Under the pieces are notes generated by a model that searched no databases, was not told where the DNA came from, and saw only the letters and a list, made by a program, of their open reading frames with translations. From Botryotinia globosa (Eukaryota > Ascomycota > Leotiomycetes > Helotiales > Sclerotiniaceae), in contig RCSZ01000010.1 of NCBI GenBank assembly GCA_014898425.1, forward strand, positions 1,612,001-1,676,000: a DNA stretch of 64,000 nucleotides, written 5' to 3'. Below are positions 46,956-58,069 of this stretch, piece after piece. The translations under genes and the position numbers were made by a program. Within the stretch, counting starts at the first letter, position 1. Each line of letters opens with the position of its first letter.

Positions 46956-48299
46956 TCAACAACTTGCTTTAACCTTGCTAATAAAATCCATCACCCATGC
47001 CCGCTCCTCCATCGATTCCATGCCCAACTGATCTTGTTCGAACATCCATTCATGATCCAAACCATTGGGCATGATGACTCTCACTTCCGGAACATTGATC
47101 TCCACATTCGCAGACCTCGCCATCCCACGACTCGCAAGTTCCACCCCATCCATATCGTCAATCTCCTCAACGTTCCTCTCAAAACACCCTCTGATGAACT
47201 CCTTACACTTCTTAACATCTTTCTCCTTCCTCAACCCCATCGCTCCCCCCTCCAAAACAATCTCTGACAAATTTCGAAATCTGATCTCCGCCCTTGGCGC
47301 CCGTCGAATGCAATTCCAATCCCATGCTCGTGCTGGAATATGCAGAGAGTGCAGAATATCCATATGTGCATAATCGAACACTTCTCTCTTTCGATACGCA
47401 ATCTCTCTCCTACCCGCTTCATAGAATCCAAAAATAGCACTACTCAGAGCAGATGTGTGATCCATGTAAATACCATTTACTACCACGCTATCAACACTGG
47501 GATCAAAGAATGGATAGTGAATCCTCTCCTTGTTCTCGTGTTGCGTACCCAGGATGTAAAAGTGGGGATGAGCAGAATAGTGGTGTATTGTTGCGGAGCG
47601 TGATTCCCGATTAATGCGCAAGGTGATGGGGCTGGGTGAGCGACTGTAGATGAGATCGTTGGAGATGGTGATGCAGATGGTGCGGGAACGTGCGTAGCTC
47701 CAGATCAGATGGCGGATTTTCTCGGGGAGACTTTGGAGGGAGCGACTAGGGGTGGTGTGGTTGTGGGGAGTCGCGGTGGGAGAGTTGAGGATGTAGGTTA
47801 ATGAGTAGCGGGGATCTTGGGGTTGTTGGGGTACAGTGAGAGCAGAGGGAGGTGGTGGAATAGGTGGGGCAAGAACGACGGGTTTGTTGGATTTGTTGGG
47901 GCCGTTCTTGCGGGTGCGTTTTACTCGTTGTGTTCGAGATGGAGGTACCATGGTGCTTGGGTTGTAAGGCGAGCCGTACTGATGTGGATTAGGGATGAGT
48001 GATGAGAGATATGATCGCGTGCGAGGATTATTTGCTAAAGGTGGGGGGGTACTTGAAACGACGGGAGGAGATGGCTCAGCCGTGGATTTGTACCGTCGTA
48101 ACCCGGGATAAGCAGGTGTCGCATAAGGTGAGATATAATCGCGTGTAGTTTGGGAGCGAACCCATTTGTGTGCGAAGTATTTGTAGGAAGGTGCGGGATT
48201 ATCTTTCATTTCTTGAGAAAAAGAAAATTGGTTAGAGGGGAAAGAATTCCTTTTCTTGTTGTGGGAGCACTGGGAGGGATACTTACTTTCTTTATTCAT
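46956..48299 (-). CDS. 2EXR-domain protein (F-box-like), 422 aa
   Basis: Member of the large fungal 2EXR group, function unknown. Exon 1 (48299-48287) is tiny, followed by a 75-nt intron (48286-48212) and exon 2 (48211-46956). The intron has a GTAAGT donor, a CTAAC branch and a long pyrimidine tract before CAAG. Because 75 is a multiple of three and it lacks stops, the unspliced frame is also open (447 aa). The first about 170 residues are Pro/Ser/Arg-rich and disordered, with PPIPPPP. The signature follows: LQSLPEKIRHLIWSYARSRTICI, then TLRINRESRSATI (the conserved NRESR), then mixed helices to the C-terminus. Many members occur in dynamic gene families. No membrane segment or signal peptide is present. 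Confidence 0.8.
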   Translation of the reverse strand: MNKESKYPSQCSHNKKRNSFPSNQFSFSQEMKDNPAPSYKYFAHKWVRSQTTRDYISPYATPAYPGLRRYKSTAEPSPPVVSSTPPPLANNPRTRSYLSSLIPNPHQYGSPYNPSTMVPPSRTQRVKRTRKNGPNKSNKPVVLAPPIPPPPSALTVPQQPQDPRYSLTYILNSPTATPHNHTTPSRSLQSLPEKIRHLIWSYARSRTICITISNDLIYSRSPSPITLRINRESRSATIHHYSAHPHFYILGTQHENKERIHYPFFDPSVDSVVVNGIYMDHTSALSSAIFGFYEAGRREIAYRKREVFDYAHMDILHSLHIPARAWDWNCIRRAPRAEIRFRNLSEIVLEGGAMGLRKEKDVKKCKEFIRGCFERNVEEIDDMDGVELASRGMARSANVEINVPEVRVIMPNGLDHEWMFEQDQLGMESMEERAWVMDFISKVKASC

Positions 48300-49615
48300 T
48301 TGAAGCTCGGACAGATATATATTGAAAAGATGAAAAATTTGACAACGTTGTAGTAAAGAAATCCTTTACTTTCAGTTACTTTCAGTTCGGATCAAAATAT
48401 CTTTGGAACAGATTCTGTCTTGAATACTCTCCGAATCTGAACTTCGAGAGTGAGAACAGAATAAAGAGAACCCGAGTTTACAATTTCAGAATATTGCGGT
48501 GCGAAGTTCTACTAGCGAAAATGTGATTACCGAGAAAATTGTAAATCGGTAAAACAGTGAATGTTTGTGGGAATCGAAAGGCGAAGAAGAATAAAGTGAT
48601 AGGGTATGCGCTTGCCTTCAAGCCTTCTTTGGGCGCAGAGGTGAATGTCATACTTATGTACGTGTCCCGCAGCTTGTATGAAGAAGATGATATTCGCAGT
48701 TGGAGTTAGAATTGTATTTTAGATCATCCATGAAAGAGAAGCGCACGAGAACTTGAAATGTTCCTTCAGGTTGCGTGATTCCACTATCTCAGTGAAGCTC
48801 ATTATTTGAGTCTGATTCTAATACTCGGTAGTGTCCTCGTTCCACTTCAATCAACTTCCATTGACCAAGCCAAGAAGATCCAGAGATCAAGGAAACGGAA
48901 ACCCGCGGTAGCGGACGATACATCATACATAACAAACTTAAGTTGTTCCTCCCCAATAATCAGCAGACATACATCAAATTCCTTTCCTCTTCTCGTAACA
49001 AACTGTCCCAAGACACCAATTCGAACCGCCCCAGCCAGCCTTGGTAAGTAATTCCCACCGCAAATTCTGCTTTGAGATCCACTTCCTAATGGATTTCCTA
49101 CCCATACATAATGACCATACTAATGAATCCATCATCATACGCTGAAGTTTAACTTTCCAATCATCTCGCTTGTAGGTGAATGAATGGTTTCAATAGAACT
49201 GATATTTTCTCCACAATATTATGCATCGCGTGAAGGAAGTGAATTAGAAAGATACTCTCGGTTGGAAAGTGAAGATGGGGAAAAGGGCGATTGTTCTGAG
49301 AAAGGAAACAAAGCGAGCAATGATGACTTGTTGTTCTTAACGATCAGAATATGAAGTACTTTACTAGGAAAAAATATTCAACTTTTTACATCATTAAAAC
49401 AAATTTTATCTCTCTATACGAGATTTAAACAAATAAACAGGACATATAAGTTCATGGGAAAAGATATCATTAACTATTACCATTACCACGACTAAAAAAT
49501 ATCAAGGTATCCTTGCGAAAGTTTTGGAAATGTCCAAAATCCATAGCCCCAATATAGTACGCAGCAGCTACCCCATCAAAAGCCTTCTGCTAATTATTCA
49601 CTCACAGAAGCCAAC
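48300..49615. other. Intergenic stretch without recognisable gene
   Basis: About 1.3 kb between two minus-strand genes. A short frame near 48806-49051 has no recognisable feature. The segment should contain the promoter of the 2EXR gene and the 3' end of the catalase gene. Confidence 0.45.
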
Positions 49616-51936
49616 TCAAAAAGCAACCATGCTAGTCAATCCATCCAACTCTCTTTGGAAGTTCCTGTGTTGCGAGATATTATACGTATACGCATCCAAG
49701 AAATTCTTCGCTCCCTTCACCATATTCAATCCTTCCTCGGTTTTACCCAATCCCTGAGCAGTCACAACACCATACGAGTCGACTACTTCACTGGAGGTGC
49801 TGAACGTCATACCATCCACTGCACATGCAACTTGTACGAGTTTGACTCCCTCGCCAGTAGCTCCGATGGCTTTGCAGTGACCGAAGGCCTCGCGAACCCA
49901 GTGGATCACTCGTCCTTGTTTCAGCAAGGTAGAGACATGTTCGCCACCAGGAATATAGATCGAGTCGAACATGGTACTTCTCATACCTTCGAAATGATGA
50001 TCTGCGCTTACGCTCTTGCCACCGGAGCTCTTGATTGGTTGCCTCTTGGGGCCGATGGTGAATGGAAGAGCGCCGGCTGCAGTCAATGCTCCCTTCACTG
50101 CTTCGTATTCGAGGAAGTTGAACCCATCTGCGATGATGATTGCGACCATACGAGAAGCAATGGTAGCTGGTAGGCCCAGAGCTTCGGGAGTGAAATCAAA
50201 TTGTGATAGACCCTTGGCCTTCTTGCCAAGATTTGGGCGTCCGGCTTGGGTGGGTGTAGGGGCACCAGCTTTCTCAGCTACAGCTTGTGCAAGGCCGAGG
50301 TCGATATCAGTCAGTCGCTCAACCATGCGCTCATACACAACGGGGTCGTCACAATGATCAAGTTCAAACCCTAGAGCATTGATGATGTGGGATTTTTCAA
50401 CTTCAGACATTGAATTCCAGAACAACTGAGCTTGGGAGAAATGTTCCTTGAATTTTGTGGAGTTGAGTCGTTGTTTCATGGCTACAACCTTTTCGGGATA
50501 TTCATAATAGGCACCCTCTGATTGCTTGGATGGAGGAACAACACTTTCTCTGTTGGGCCAGTAGTTGATCTTGCCTTTTGTGATTCGGTGTCGCATTTGA
50601 CCATCTCGGTGGTTGTTCATAACAGGGCATACCGGTCGGTTGACAGGAAGTTCTTGCCAATTAACACCAAGTCTTGAGAGTTGAGTGTCGAAGTAAGAGA
50701 AGTTGCGGCCTTGAAGTAGTGGATCGTCACTGAAGCCGATACCAGGAACAAGATGAGCAGTGCAAAAAGCAACTTGTTCAGTTTGTGTGAAATATTCATC
50801 GACATTCTTGTTGAGCTCTAATTCACCGATGTATCGGACTGGGAGAATATCTTCAGGCCAAACCTTTTTGGCGTCTAGGATATCGAAGTCGAATTCATCT
50901 TGGCGACTTTCGTCGCAGACTTGAATACCAAACTTCCATTTGGGATAACATCCACTTTCAATAGCAGTCCAAAGATCTTTGCGATGGAAATCGGGGTCTT
51001 GACCAGCAATCTTTAATGCTTCATCCCAAACCAGTGAATGAACACCGAGAGTTGGAGTGAAATGAAATTTAACGAATGATCGTTTGCCTTCAGCATTTAT
51101 TAAAGTATATGTGTTCACTCCGAATCCTTGCATCATGCGGTAAGATCTTGGAATGCCTCGATCTGACATGGCCCACATGAACATATGGGTTGCCTCTGTG
51201 TGTAGGAATTGGAAATCCCAAAAGTTATTGTGTGCAGACTGTGCTTGAGGGATCTCATTGTCCGGCTCGGGCTCTATGCAAGGTTAGTAACCATGAATGT
51301 ATGTTTGAGAGAAGAGCGCTCACTTCCGGCATGGATGACATCGGGAAACTTAATAGCGTCTTGAATGAAGAAAACGGGAATGTCGTTTCCAACAACATCC
51401 CAGTTGCCCTCTTCGGTATAGAACTTCACGGCAAAACCTCGCACATCTCTAACAGTATCGGCACTGCCACGAGAACCTAAGACTGTCGAAAAGCGGATGA
51501 AAACAGGTGTGGTGCGAGAAGTATCCGTGAGAACTCCAGCGTTTGTAACATCCTATGCCTGGGATTAGCTTTCATTGTTTGGCGTCAAGTGGAACAATGA
51601 GATACATACAGCGGCGCTCTCGTAGAGTTTGAAGGTACCAAAAGCTCCAGCTCCACGTGCATGAACAACTCTCTCTGGTATACGCTCATGATCGAACTTC
51701 ATAATCTTTTCTCTACCAAAGTTGTCTTCTAACAATAAGCGACCTTGACGATCGCCGGTTGACGCAGATAGCCAATTGTCATGATTACCGTGTTTGACGC
51801 CAAAGTCACTGGTAAGAGGCTCCTTTGTATTTGGTTCTCTCATCTCAGGCAGCATATCTGCCGTCTTCTTGTCGGACATGGCGGAAGATACTGCTGCTCC
51901 TGCTTTCTGTACTGTTGCTCCAATAACGGATTGCAT
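49616..51936 (-). CDS. Large-subunit catalase, CatA-like
   Basis: Heme catalase that splits hydrogen peroxide. Exons 51936-51610, 51552-51324 and 51273-49616 join in frame with GT/AG introns to give 737 aa, the size of fungal large-subunit catalases. Catalytic residues are intact: His in [12 protein letters not shown] (about residue 92), Asn in [13 protein letters not shown], and the proximal heme Tyr in [26 protein letters not shown] follows. The C-terminal about 150 residues form the extra flavodoxin/DJ-1-like domain of this subfamily ([27 protein letters not shown]). No clear signal peptide is seen, which resembles the spore-associated CatA type more than the secreted CatB type. The start at [10 protein letters not shown] is the first ATG joined to the conserved region. 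Confidence 0.93.
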
Positions 51937-52896
51937 TATTATGATAAAAGTTGGGATTCTCGGGGAATTGAACATCCAAATAAGGCTCAAAGACGAAGAA
52001 AAGGAAGAGAGATGGACAAATAAATAGACAATGGGATTTTGAGCAAAATCCCATATTCTGTCAAGCATATTAATAATTACATCATGGGGTGACGCAGCTT
52101 TACGGCGATACGAGCATTGTGGGACTTCTCTGTACGATAGATAATTAATGCTCACACGAAATAGCGAATACAACTTGATGTCATGAATTGGTAAGCATAT
52201 AAGTATTAGTCAGCTTTTCAGCCAATCATAAAGCCTCTACGCATGATCTGGAAATCTGAGGTCCACCATGTCTTATAAAGATCGATGATTCCCTACGATT
52301 CATCGTTTCCTGGCACCAATCAACAAGGTTCAATTCATAACTCCGATTCAATCTTTCTGCTGCTTTGCGGTGCTCTGCAGGATTTGTTCCAACTTTTACG
52401 TCTCTGATTAAAATCTTTCTTTCGGCACTTGAACTGTATGAGAGTGGGATGACAAAACGGATACGGAGAAAGCAACGCGAAAACAACGTCGTCAGATATC
52501 TCGTACTAAAGAGCTTTTCGTGACGGGTAACATTTCTTTTTGTTGCGTATGAAATTGCGAGACAGTCGAAGCAAGAGATCATCCTTTCACTCGCAAAGAT
52601 CATTGCAGGGACTTATATCAAGATCTGTTAAAAGCGCTGAAAGTTATATCAGAAGATGACTACGACGGCTCGCAGGAGACAAGGCGGTTTTCTACAAAAC
52701 TTTAGACAACACGAAACGCGACAGCACGTGCTTGAAAATCACGTGTACTGCAAATATTGTTTTGAGATTCATGAAGAGATTTTCAAGGTTCGTGGACTCT
52801 GAGTGTGTGGTCAAAAACTATCATTATTACTGCCTGTGTAGTCAGAAATTGCGGAGAGAATCACATCCCAAATCAACCATAAAGCCAGCCATCAGA
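51937..52896. other. Intergenic stretch upstream of the catalase gene
   Basis: No supported gene. A 125-codon frame on the minus strand (52603-52226) lacks recognisable features and has unlikely composition, so it is not called. The part next to 51936 should hold the catalase promoter. Confidence 0.45.
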
Positions 52897-53874
52897 CTAC
52901 TGATCCTCCATGGCAATCACGAATTTCTTTCCATCAAATTTTGCAACCACTTGATATGCTTCAACCACATCTGTAAGTTTGATTTTGGTCAAAGACTCTT
53001 CATCGGGGCCCTTAATTTCTCCATCTTCAAACATTCTTTCTAACTTAGCCATAATATCCTTTGTCTCAGCTAAGGTGAGGCTCCAGCTGTTGACTCCATG
53101 CAAGCTTTGATCCATCACTAGCATCTTCATGACATTGATTTTCACTTCTGGCCCACCTCCTCTCATGCCAGATACGAAAACATATCGTCCAGACTTTCCC
53201 AAAATGGCAAGACCCTTCTCCATCAAGACGGGAGATCCTGCACAGTCAAGAATAATACTAGATCCTCTTCCGTTGTTCAACTTCAACACGTTGTTTAAAT
53301 TCTAATCTGTTGTAACATTTAAATCAGCACCATCTACCCTAGATGTAGTGATGGTCTTGAGCCCTTTGGCATTCGCGAGCTCTATTGCACCCTTTCCGAT
53401 CGCTCCTCTGGCGCCAAAAATCAGGACCACATCTCCAGAACGTGCAGCAGCTTCCTCCAGCATTAGATAAGCAGTCGGGTATGGGACACCCACAGCCGAT
53501 GCCTGAGTCCAACTGAGACATTTAGGTTTGATAGCCAAGCCTTCTACAGGTGTAGCAATGTACTCGGCATGAGTCCCTTCAATAGAGAGACTCAATTCTC
53601 AACCAGAAGTTCCGTACACCTAAGCACCCTCAAGTTGAGGGTCAGATGGGGCTTGAATGACTGTTCCAGCAAAATCGCGACCTGGAACTATAGGTTTCTT
53701 TCCCCCGAATCGATCAAGGATTGCGTTAGAAACGTCGGAAGGGTTAATTCCTGCTGCGTGAACGCGAATCAAAGCTGTGTTGGAACCCGAGGGAGTAGTT
53801 GGGACAGACAAAGATTTGAGAGTAAGTTGGAGCTGTGCTGTTGTTGAAGGCCGGGAGGCGTAGATAGCTTGCAT
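52897..53874 (-). pseudogene. MDR-family NAD(P)H reductase (zinc-free alcohol dehydrogenase/quinone oxidoreductase type) with three in-frame stops
   Basis: Medium-chain dehydrogenase/reductase remnant. From MQAIYASRPS at 53874 one frame covers 325 codons to the stop at 52897-52899, the usual family length with no introns. The GroES-like part is clear (ALIRVHAAGINPSDV, IVPGRDFAGTVI), as is the Rossmann part (GDVVLIFGARGAIGKGAIELA), then ILDCAGSP and a normal ending. Three nonsense codons interrupt that same frame: TAG 53620-53622, TGA 53599-53601 and TAG 53302-53304. There is no frameshift. No zinc-ligand cysteines are seen, so a quinone or enoyl reductase type is likely. Its neighbour is a ruined O-methyltransferase, so this pair may be a lost secondary-metabolite cluster. 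Confidence 0.87.
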
Positions 53875-54508
53875 TGTTTTCGGAAGACTCGTGATAGGTT
53901 TATTTTCTTCGGACTGAATGCAGAACCTGGGAAGGCTATCGTGGGGCTTGGGATTATATTTATGTATCCGAGAGCGAATGGTAACCAAGTAACAGTTGGA
54001 AGCATTTGGAACTAGGTAAGATATTTGGCAACATTACTTATTATCAAAAGGTCTGTGGAGTCTTACCTCTGTTTATGGCTTCTCCCTGGCTATATGCTGC
54101 TGAGAGGCAAAGTGCATAAATTGAGAATGTTGTGGGGTCTCCACGAGTATCACCTGGGCAGTTTTGTTGGGTTTCTTAGCTGATTGTAGGTAAGCATTTA
54201 CATGTTCCACCAAGATAGCCTCGTTGATTAGAGAGATATTTGGAGAGGCATAGATGGTATTCTGGGTATTCCAAATTTTATCAATGATTTGAATGACTTG
54301 AGTAAGACTGAAATACGAATGGATTTATGCAACTTAAACATGATCAAGATTGAAATATCAGTATCATGTGTGAACTAAAGATTATAATATCAAAAATGCT
54401 GGTTTAGATCAAAATGATCAATTGGGATTCTAATAGAGGCATGAATCCATGAAACATTCCTATTCGATTTGATTTTCAAAATTCTAACATCAAATGTGTC
54501 CCATCCAA
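53875..54508. other. Intergenic stretch between the two pseudogenes
   Basis: About 630 bp with no recognisable coding sequence; composition drifts to AT-rich from about 54300. Confidence 0.45.
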
Positions 54509-55911
54509 TCAAAGACTTGCAGCAATAATGCTTATTAGCCTGAAAGCATGCGTGTAAGTAACAATTCTTCTTACTTTCAAACCCACACCATCTAAAAGAC
54601 CTTTCCATTGCGCTTCCGTTCGCTCCATCGAACCGAACGCTGCCAGCATTGTCAAATCCGTTGGAGTAGCAAACCAGTCCACATTATAATTTGGCAACAC
54701 CATTTCATCGAGTAAGATCAGGGAATCTTTTCCATGACTCGCATGATATTCTTCAGAATGAAATCGCTTTATCATCGAGATGGTCGTGGAGGATAGCTCG
54801 CAGGTAGTAGAATTTCGCACCTAGATGTATTATTTTCTGGACTGTGCGTGTTTATTACACACCTTTTATGATCTGTGGAGTGTAGAAATCATGGACCATG
54901 GCCTCGACTCTATCGGGTAGACCTTGTGATACCGCGTGCTCGATTTCTCCGGGCAGATCCTGGAATATAACGCGACCTTTGATATCAGGGAATCGTTTTC
55001 GGAACTCAATAATTATATTGCTGACCTGAGGCCCCTCCCATATTGACAAAGAGTGGTTTTGCCACAGGTCAGTTTTTGCATTCTTCTTCGATTGGGAAGA
55101 AGTTAAAGGCGTTGGGTGTGCGGGATAGCTGTGCAATCATAAAGCGATTAAATTATGCTGTTTCCTTGGGCTGCGATTGGAACCATGACCATAAAGGCAA
55201 GTCTGTATTCCAAGCTTTTTGAAACACAGCTTTGTGTGTGTCAGTGGGAGTTTGGTACTTTGTCGAAGCGAGGAAGTCTGGAAGAAGCTGGTAGGCGGGA
55301 CCGAGGACATCGTAACTGCAACGGTGGATTATGTCAGAGAATATGGGAGAAATTGATTGAGGAAAATTGTCATACTTGTGATAGAGATTAGCTTGAATTT
55401 CGGCAATGGAGAGATTTTTGATGGTTTGGCTCGAAGCAAACTGATCCTATCCCGTTTCTTTGATCATCCCTAACGATGAAAGCATGCGGAGTATCCTGCC
55501 TAGAAGAATGTTAAAACATGACAACCATTTCATGTAGCTCTATCCAGCGCTATATTTATACAACTAACCGAGAAGCGCTGGGTCAGCACCAGTTCTGGAG
55601 GCCAAGTCTTGTAGGCTTAGAGGGCCATTTAAATCGCTAAGAATATTGAACAGTTCAAGATCAACGGCGGTTCTAGTGATAGCAACGATGAGGTGCTAGA
55701 GAAGTGCAACTAATAGTTTTAGAAAGTGGCATTTGCGCAAATGTTGGAGAGCTCATATCTTACCAGATGGATTACTCTGCATTGTATCTTCTGGCTTCTC
55801 GATAGAATATTGCAGATCTCTCAGTTAATCCAATAGTTCTTTGCGGCCAACTTCATCCGCAGTAGCTGCAGCATTTTGTATTTCTTTTGCGAGAGTCTTG
55901 ATTGCTTCCAT
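54509..55911 (-). pseudogene. Fungal O-methyltransferase (sterigmatocystin-type), heavily degraded
   Basis: SAM-dependent O-methyltransferase remnant, the kind found in polyketide and other metabolite clusters. Starting with MEAIKTLAKEIQ at 55911, the minus strand shows the helical N-domain (HLIVAITRTAVDLELFNIL, then RILRMLSSLGMIKETG after an intron). The SAM motif LFVNMGGASGQQ follows, where Asp is replaced by Asn and one Gly by Ala. Then come FRKRFPDIKGRVIFQDLPG, FYYLRAILHDHLDD, LILLDEMVLP and LTMLAAFGSMERTEAQW. At least six in-frame stops are visible: near 55829, in ALL-stop-HLI, in KETG-stop-DQF, in KETA-stop-FNR, after ECKN, and after QQYNY. Frame changes follow the SAM motif and lie twice around 54735-54775. 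It cannot be functional. The 3' end is approximate. Confidence 0.85.
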
Positions 55912-56879
55912 GGCTGAATAAATCTTTCAAAGCGAATCAACAGTCCTGAATCGATTGAGTAACTACCACAGGAATAAAAAGAAGAATTTTAGAAAATGGT
56001 TTTCAAATTCCTGAACAACATGCCCTCACATGCTACTGCAAACGAGAACCCTTTGGGAAAGTTTCCAGGATATGATAAATACGCTGGCAACCGAGCCGCT
56101 AACCTGCATGATAGATTTTGCTTACAGTTGGTGATCTTTTGTTGGCTTACCGTTGCATTTACAACCCAATCATAGCCCACGCAAAGTAGCCATATGAATT
56201 TTGAGATTATCAAGTGAATGAAAACTAAGCTAATACAACTTTAGGGGTGAAGATGAAAATTAAGTTTTATTCTCGAATTTGTGGCTCAATCGATGATGGT
56301 ACACTATTACCATGATTTTCGATCCGGGATTCACAAATTTGGAATCTCCTGACTGTCATTCTCCCTTCCCTCTTCCCTCCCCATATTGAGTTAAGACCTA
56401 ACTTGTAAAGGGCTCAAGACAGTCTAAAATTACTCTGCACTCGCTGAATGTCGCCCAAAGACGAACGGTAGCTCAAAATTTGTCTCATGTCATAACCTTT
56501 AGATACTGCCTTTCAAAGGTATATTTCGCACATCACCAAGAAAATCTAGCTTCTCAATAAACAGCGAAAAAGGCAATCTAGTTTATACCTCTCTAATTAT
56601 TCCACTCATGCCAAGTGCGGTTCCAAAATTGATCGTCTTAACAGAACGATACAGAACAACTCGACAGACCACAGCTTCCAGTCACTTAACTAAAAGGCAG
56701 ATGCAAAGCTTGCACAACCAAGAACTTCAAAATAGCCGGAGATGATTACAAAGACAGCAAGAATGGTACTATCTTGGAGCAATAGTTGGAATCTGTGGAA
56801 GTTCTCAACAGTGTGGGGGTTCCCTGTGGTGGCAGAATTCGTGGTTGACAAAACCATCACTTCATTAATTTAAAAGTTT
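55912..56879. other. Intergenic stretch without recognisable gene
   Basis: About 970 bp upstream of the O-methyltransferase remnant, of mixed composition. Only a short unsupported frame is found near 55989-56213. Confidence 0.45.
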
Positions 56880-57450
56880 ATATATTATAAAGTTTATTTT
56901 AATCAATAAAATTTTAATGAAATTTCTTGAATTTTAAAAATTGAATTGAAAGCTTATTCGATTGATAATTAATGAAATATAGATATATATATATATATAT
57001 ATTAGAATTATTCAATTTTATTTATTTGTACAGTATATTCTATATTATAAAATATAATAATAGAACTTTTGATTAAAAAATAAATTGAAAGTAAATAATA
57101 AAAATTAGAAATCCCTTCCTCTTTAAGCTTTCAATTAATGCTTTTTATTTATTTTTTTAGCTTTCCTATTTATTTCTTTTCCTTCTTTTTAACTTCAATT
57201 TATCTCTTTGACTTCCTTTTAATTTATATACTCACTTTTTTCTATCTATCTTTTTTATAATTCTAATATTGAAAGATCTAAAAATCCCTAAAACCTTTGA
57301 AAATCTTTATTTTCTTTTTTACTTTTTTAATTTAATAATAAATAGATTACAAAAAATATTAATTCGATTTATTATTAACAAATAAAGTATATTATTAATA
57401 AAAAATATACTTTTAATATTATAATATATATAAAAATTGTATAGGAATTT
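56880..57450. repeat. AT-rich patch, likely an eroded transposon fragment
   Basis: About 570 bp switch abruptly to extreme AT content, like the interior of the retrotransposon block, with an (AT)n run at about 56984-57002. No ends, coding remnants or duplications are visible. The sharp composition change on both sides suggests a RIP-mutated insertion. Confidence 0.45.
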
Positions 57451-57579
57451 AAATTGATTTTCTCTTCGTCTCAAATATTCATTCGACTTGCCGGAACTGA
57501 TTTAAATATTAGCCTGATACATCTTGTCTGTGAATCCGATAAAAAGTTATCTGCCTGTGGATCTAGCGTTGCTTCCTAT

Positions 57580-57620
57580 GCTGGGGATTTGATGATAATA
57601 AAAATCATCAAATCCCCAGC
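57580..57620. repeat. Perfect 16-bp inverted repeat (hairpin)
   Basis: The arm GCTGGGGATTTGATGA (57580-57595) is followed after nine bases by its exact complement (57605-57620). No poly-T tract follows, and no gene ends here, so a terminator is unlikely. It may be the centre of a small foldback element. Confidence 0.8.
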
Positions 57621-57823
57621 ACAGTATCTGCTGTAAGATCTCACACGAGAATAGAAGATGATCATGTCTTTCATTAAAAATTTCATTTACATAATTAAGT
57701 TTGCGCTGGCCAGGCAAGGAAGAAGGCGCCTGCCAACCATTCTGAGCAAACATGATTCCATGTTTTACCGCTTCCATCATCTTATAAAAAGGAGTTGAAT
57801 CCGATTAATCGAGCACATAATCC

Positions 57824-58014
57824 CAGGGTGTCCAATACTTCGGATTGCAGCCCAAAAACATAAGGTTTCGAATACCTAAAAGCGATTATAAGGCTGAAAA
57901 TGGCCCAATAATCCAATCAATTTCGATATCTTAACTAGTTTGAATGTTCTAGTTGATTTTGGGGGATTTGATAATCTTCATTTTGGACCGCAGTTCGGAT
58001 TATCGGACACCCTG
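57824..58014. mobile_element. Short MITE-like element, 191 bp
   Basis: CAGGGTGTCCAATA at 57824 recurs as an inverted copy ending GGACACCCTG at 58014. The two ends match over about 30 bp with mostly C/T and G/A differences. TA follows the right end; the left flank has TCC, so a TA duplication is not intact. CAGGGTGTCC ends are common in Tc1/mariner-type elements. It has no coding capacity. Confidence 0.5.
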
Positions 58015-58069
58015 TATAAGTCACCCAGCGAGAAAAGGTCATCTCCTCCTGAGTCTCCGACAAGCAGTC

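Noticed and set aside
48806..49051. 81-codon + strand frame
   Set aside because: No motif or context supports it.
49655..50173. 172-codon + strand frame opposite the catalase
   Set aside because: Shadow frame; the minus strand carries an unambiguous catalase.
52226..52603. 125-codon minus-strand frame upstream of the catalase
   Set aside because: No domain, signal peptide or splice support; composition looks random.
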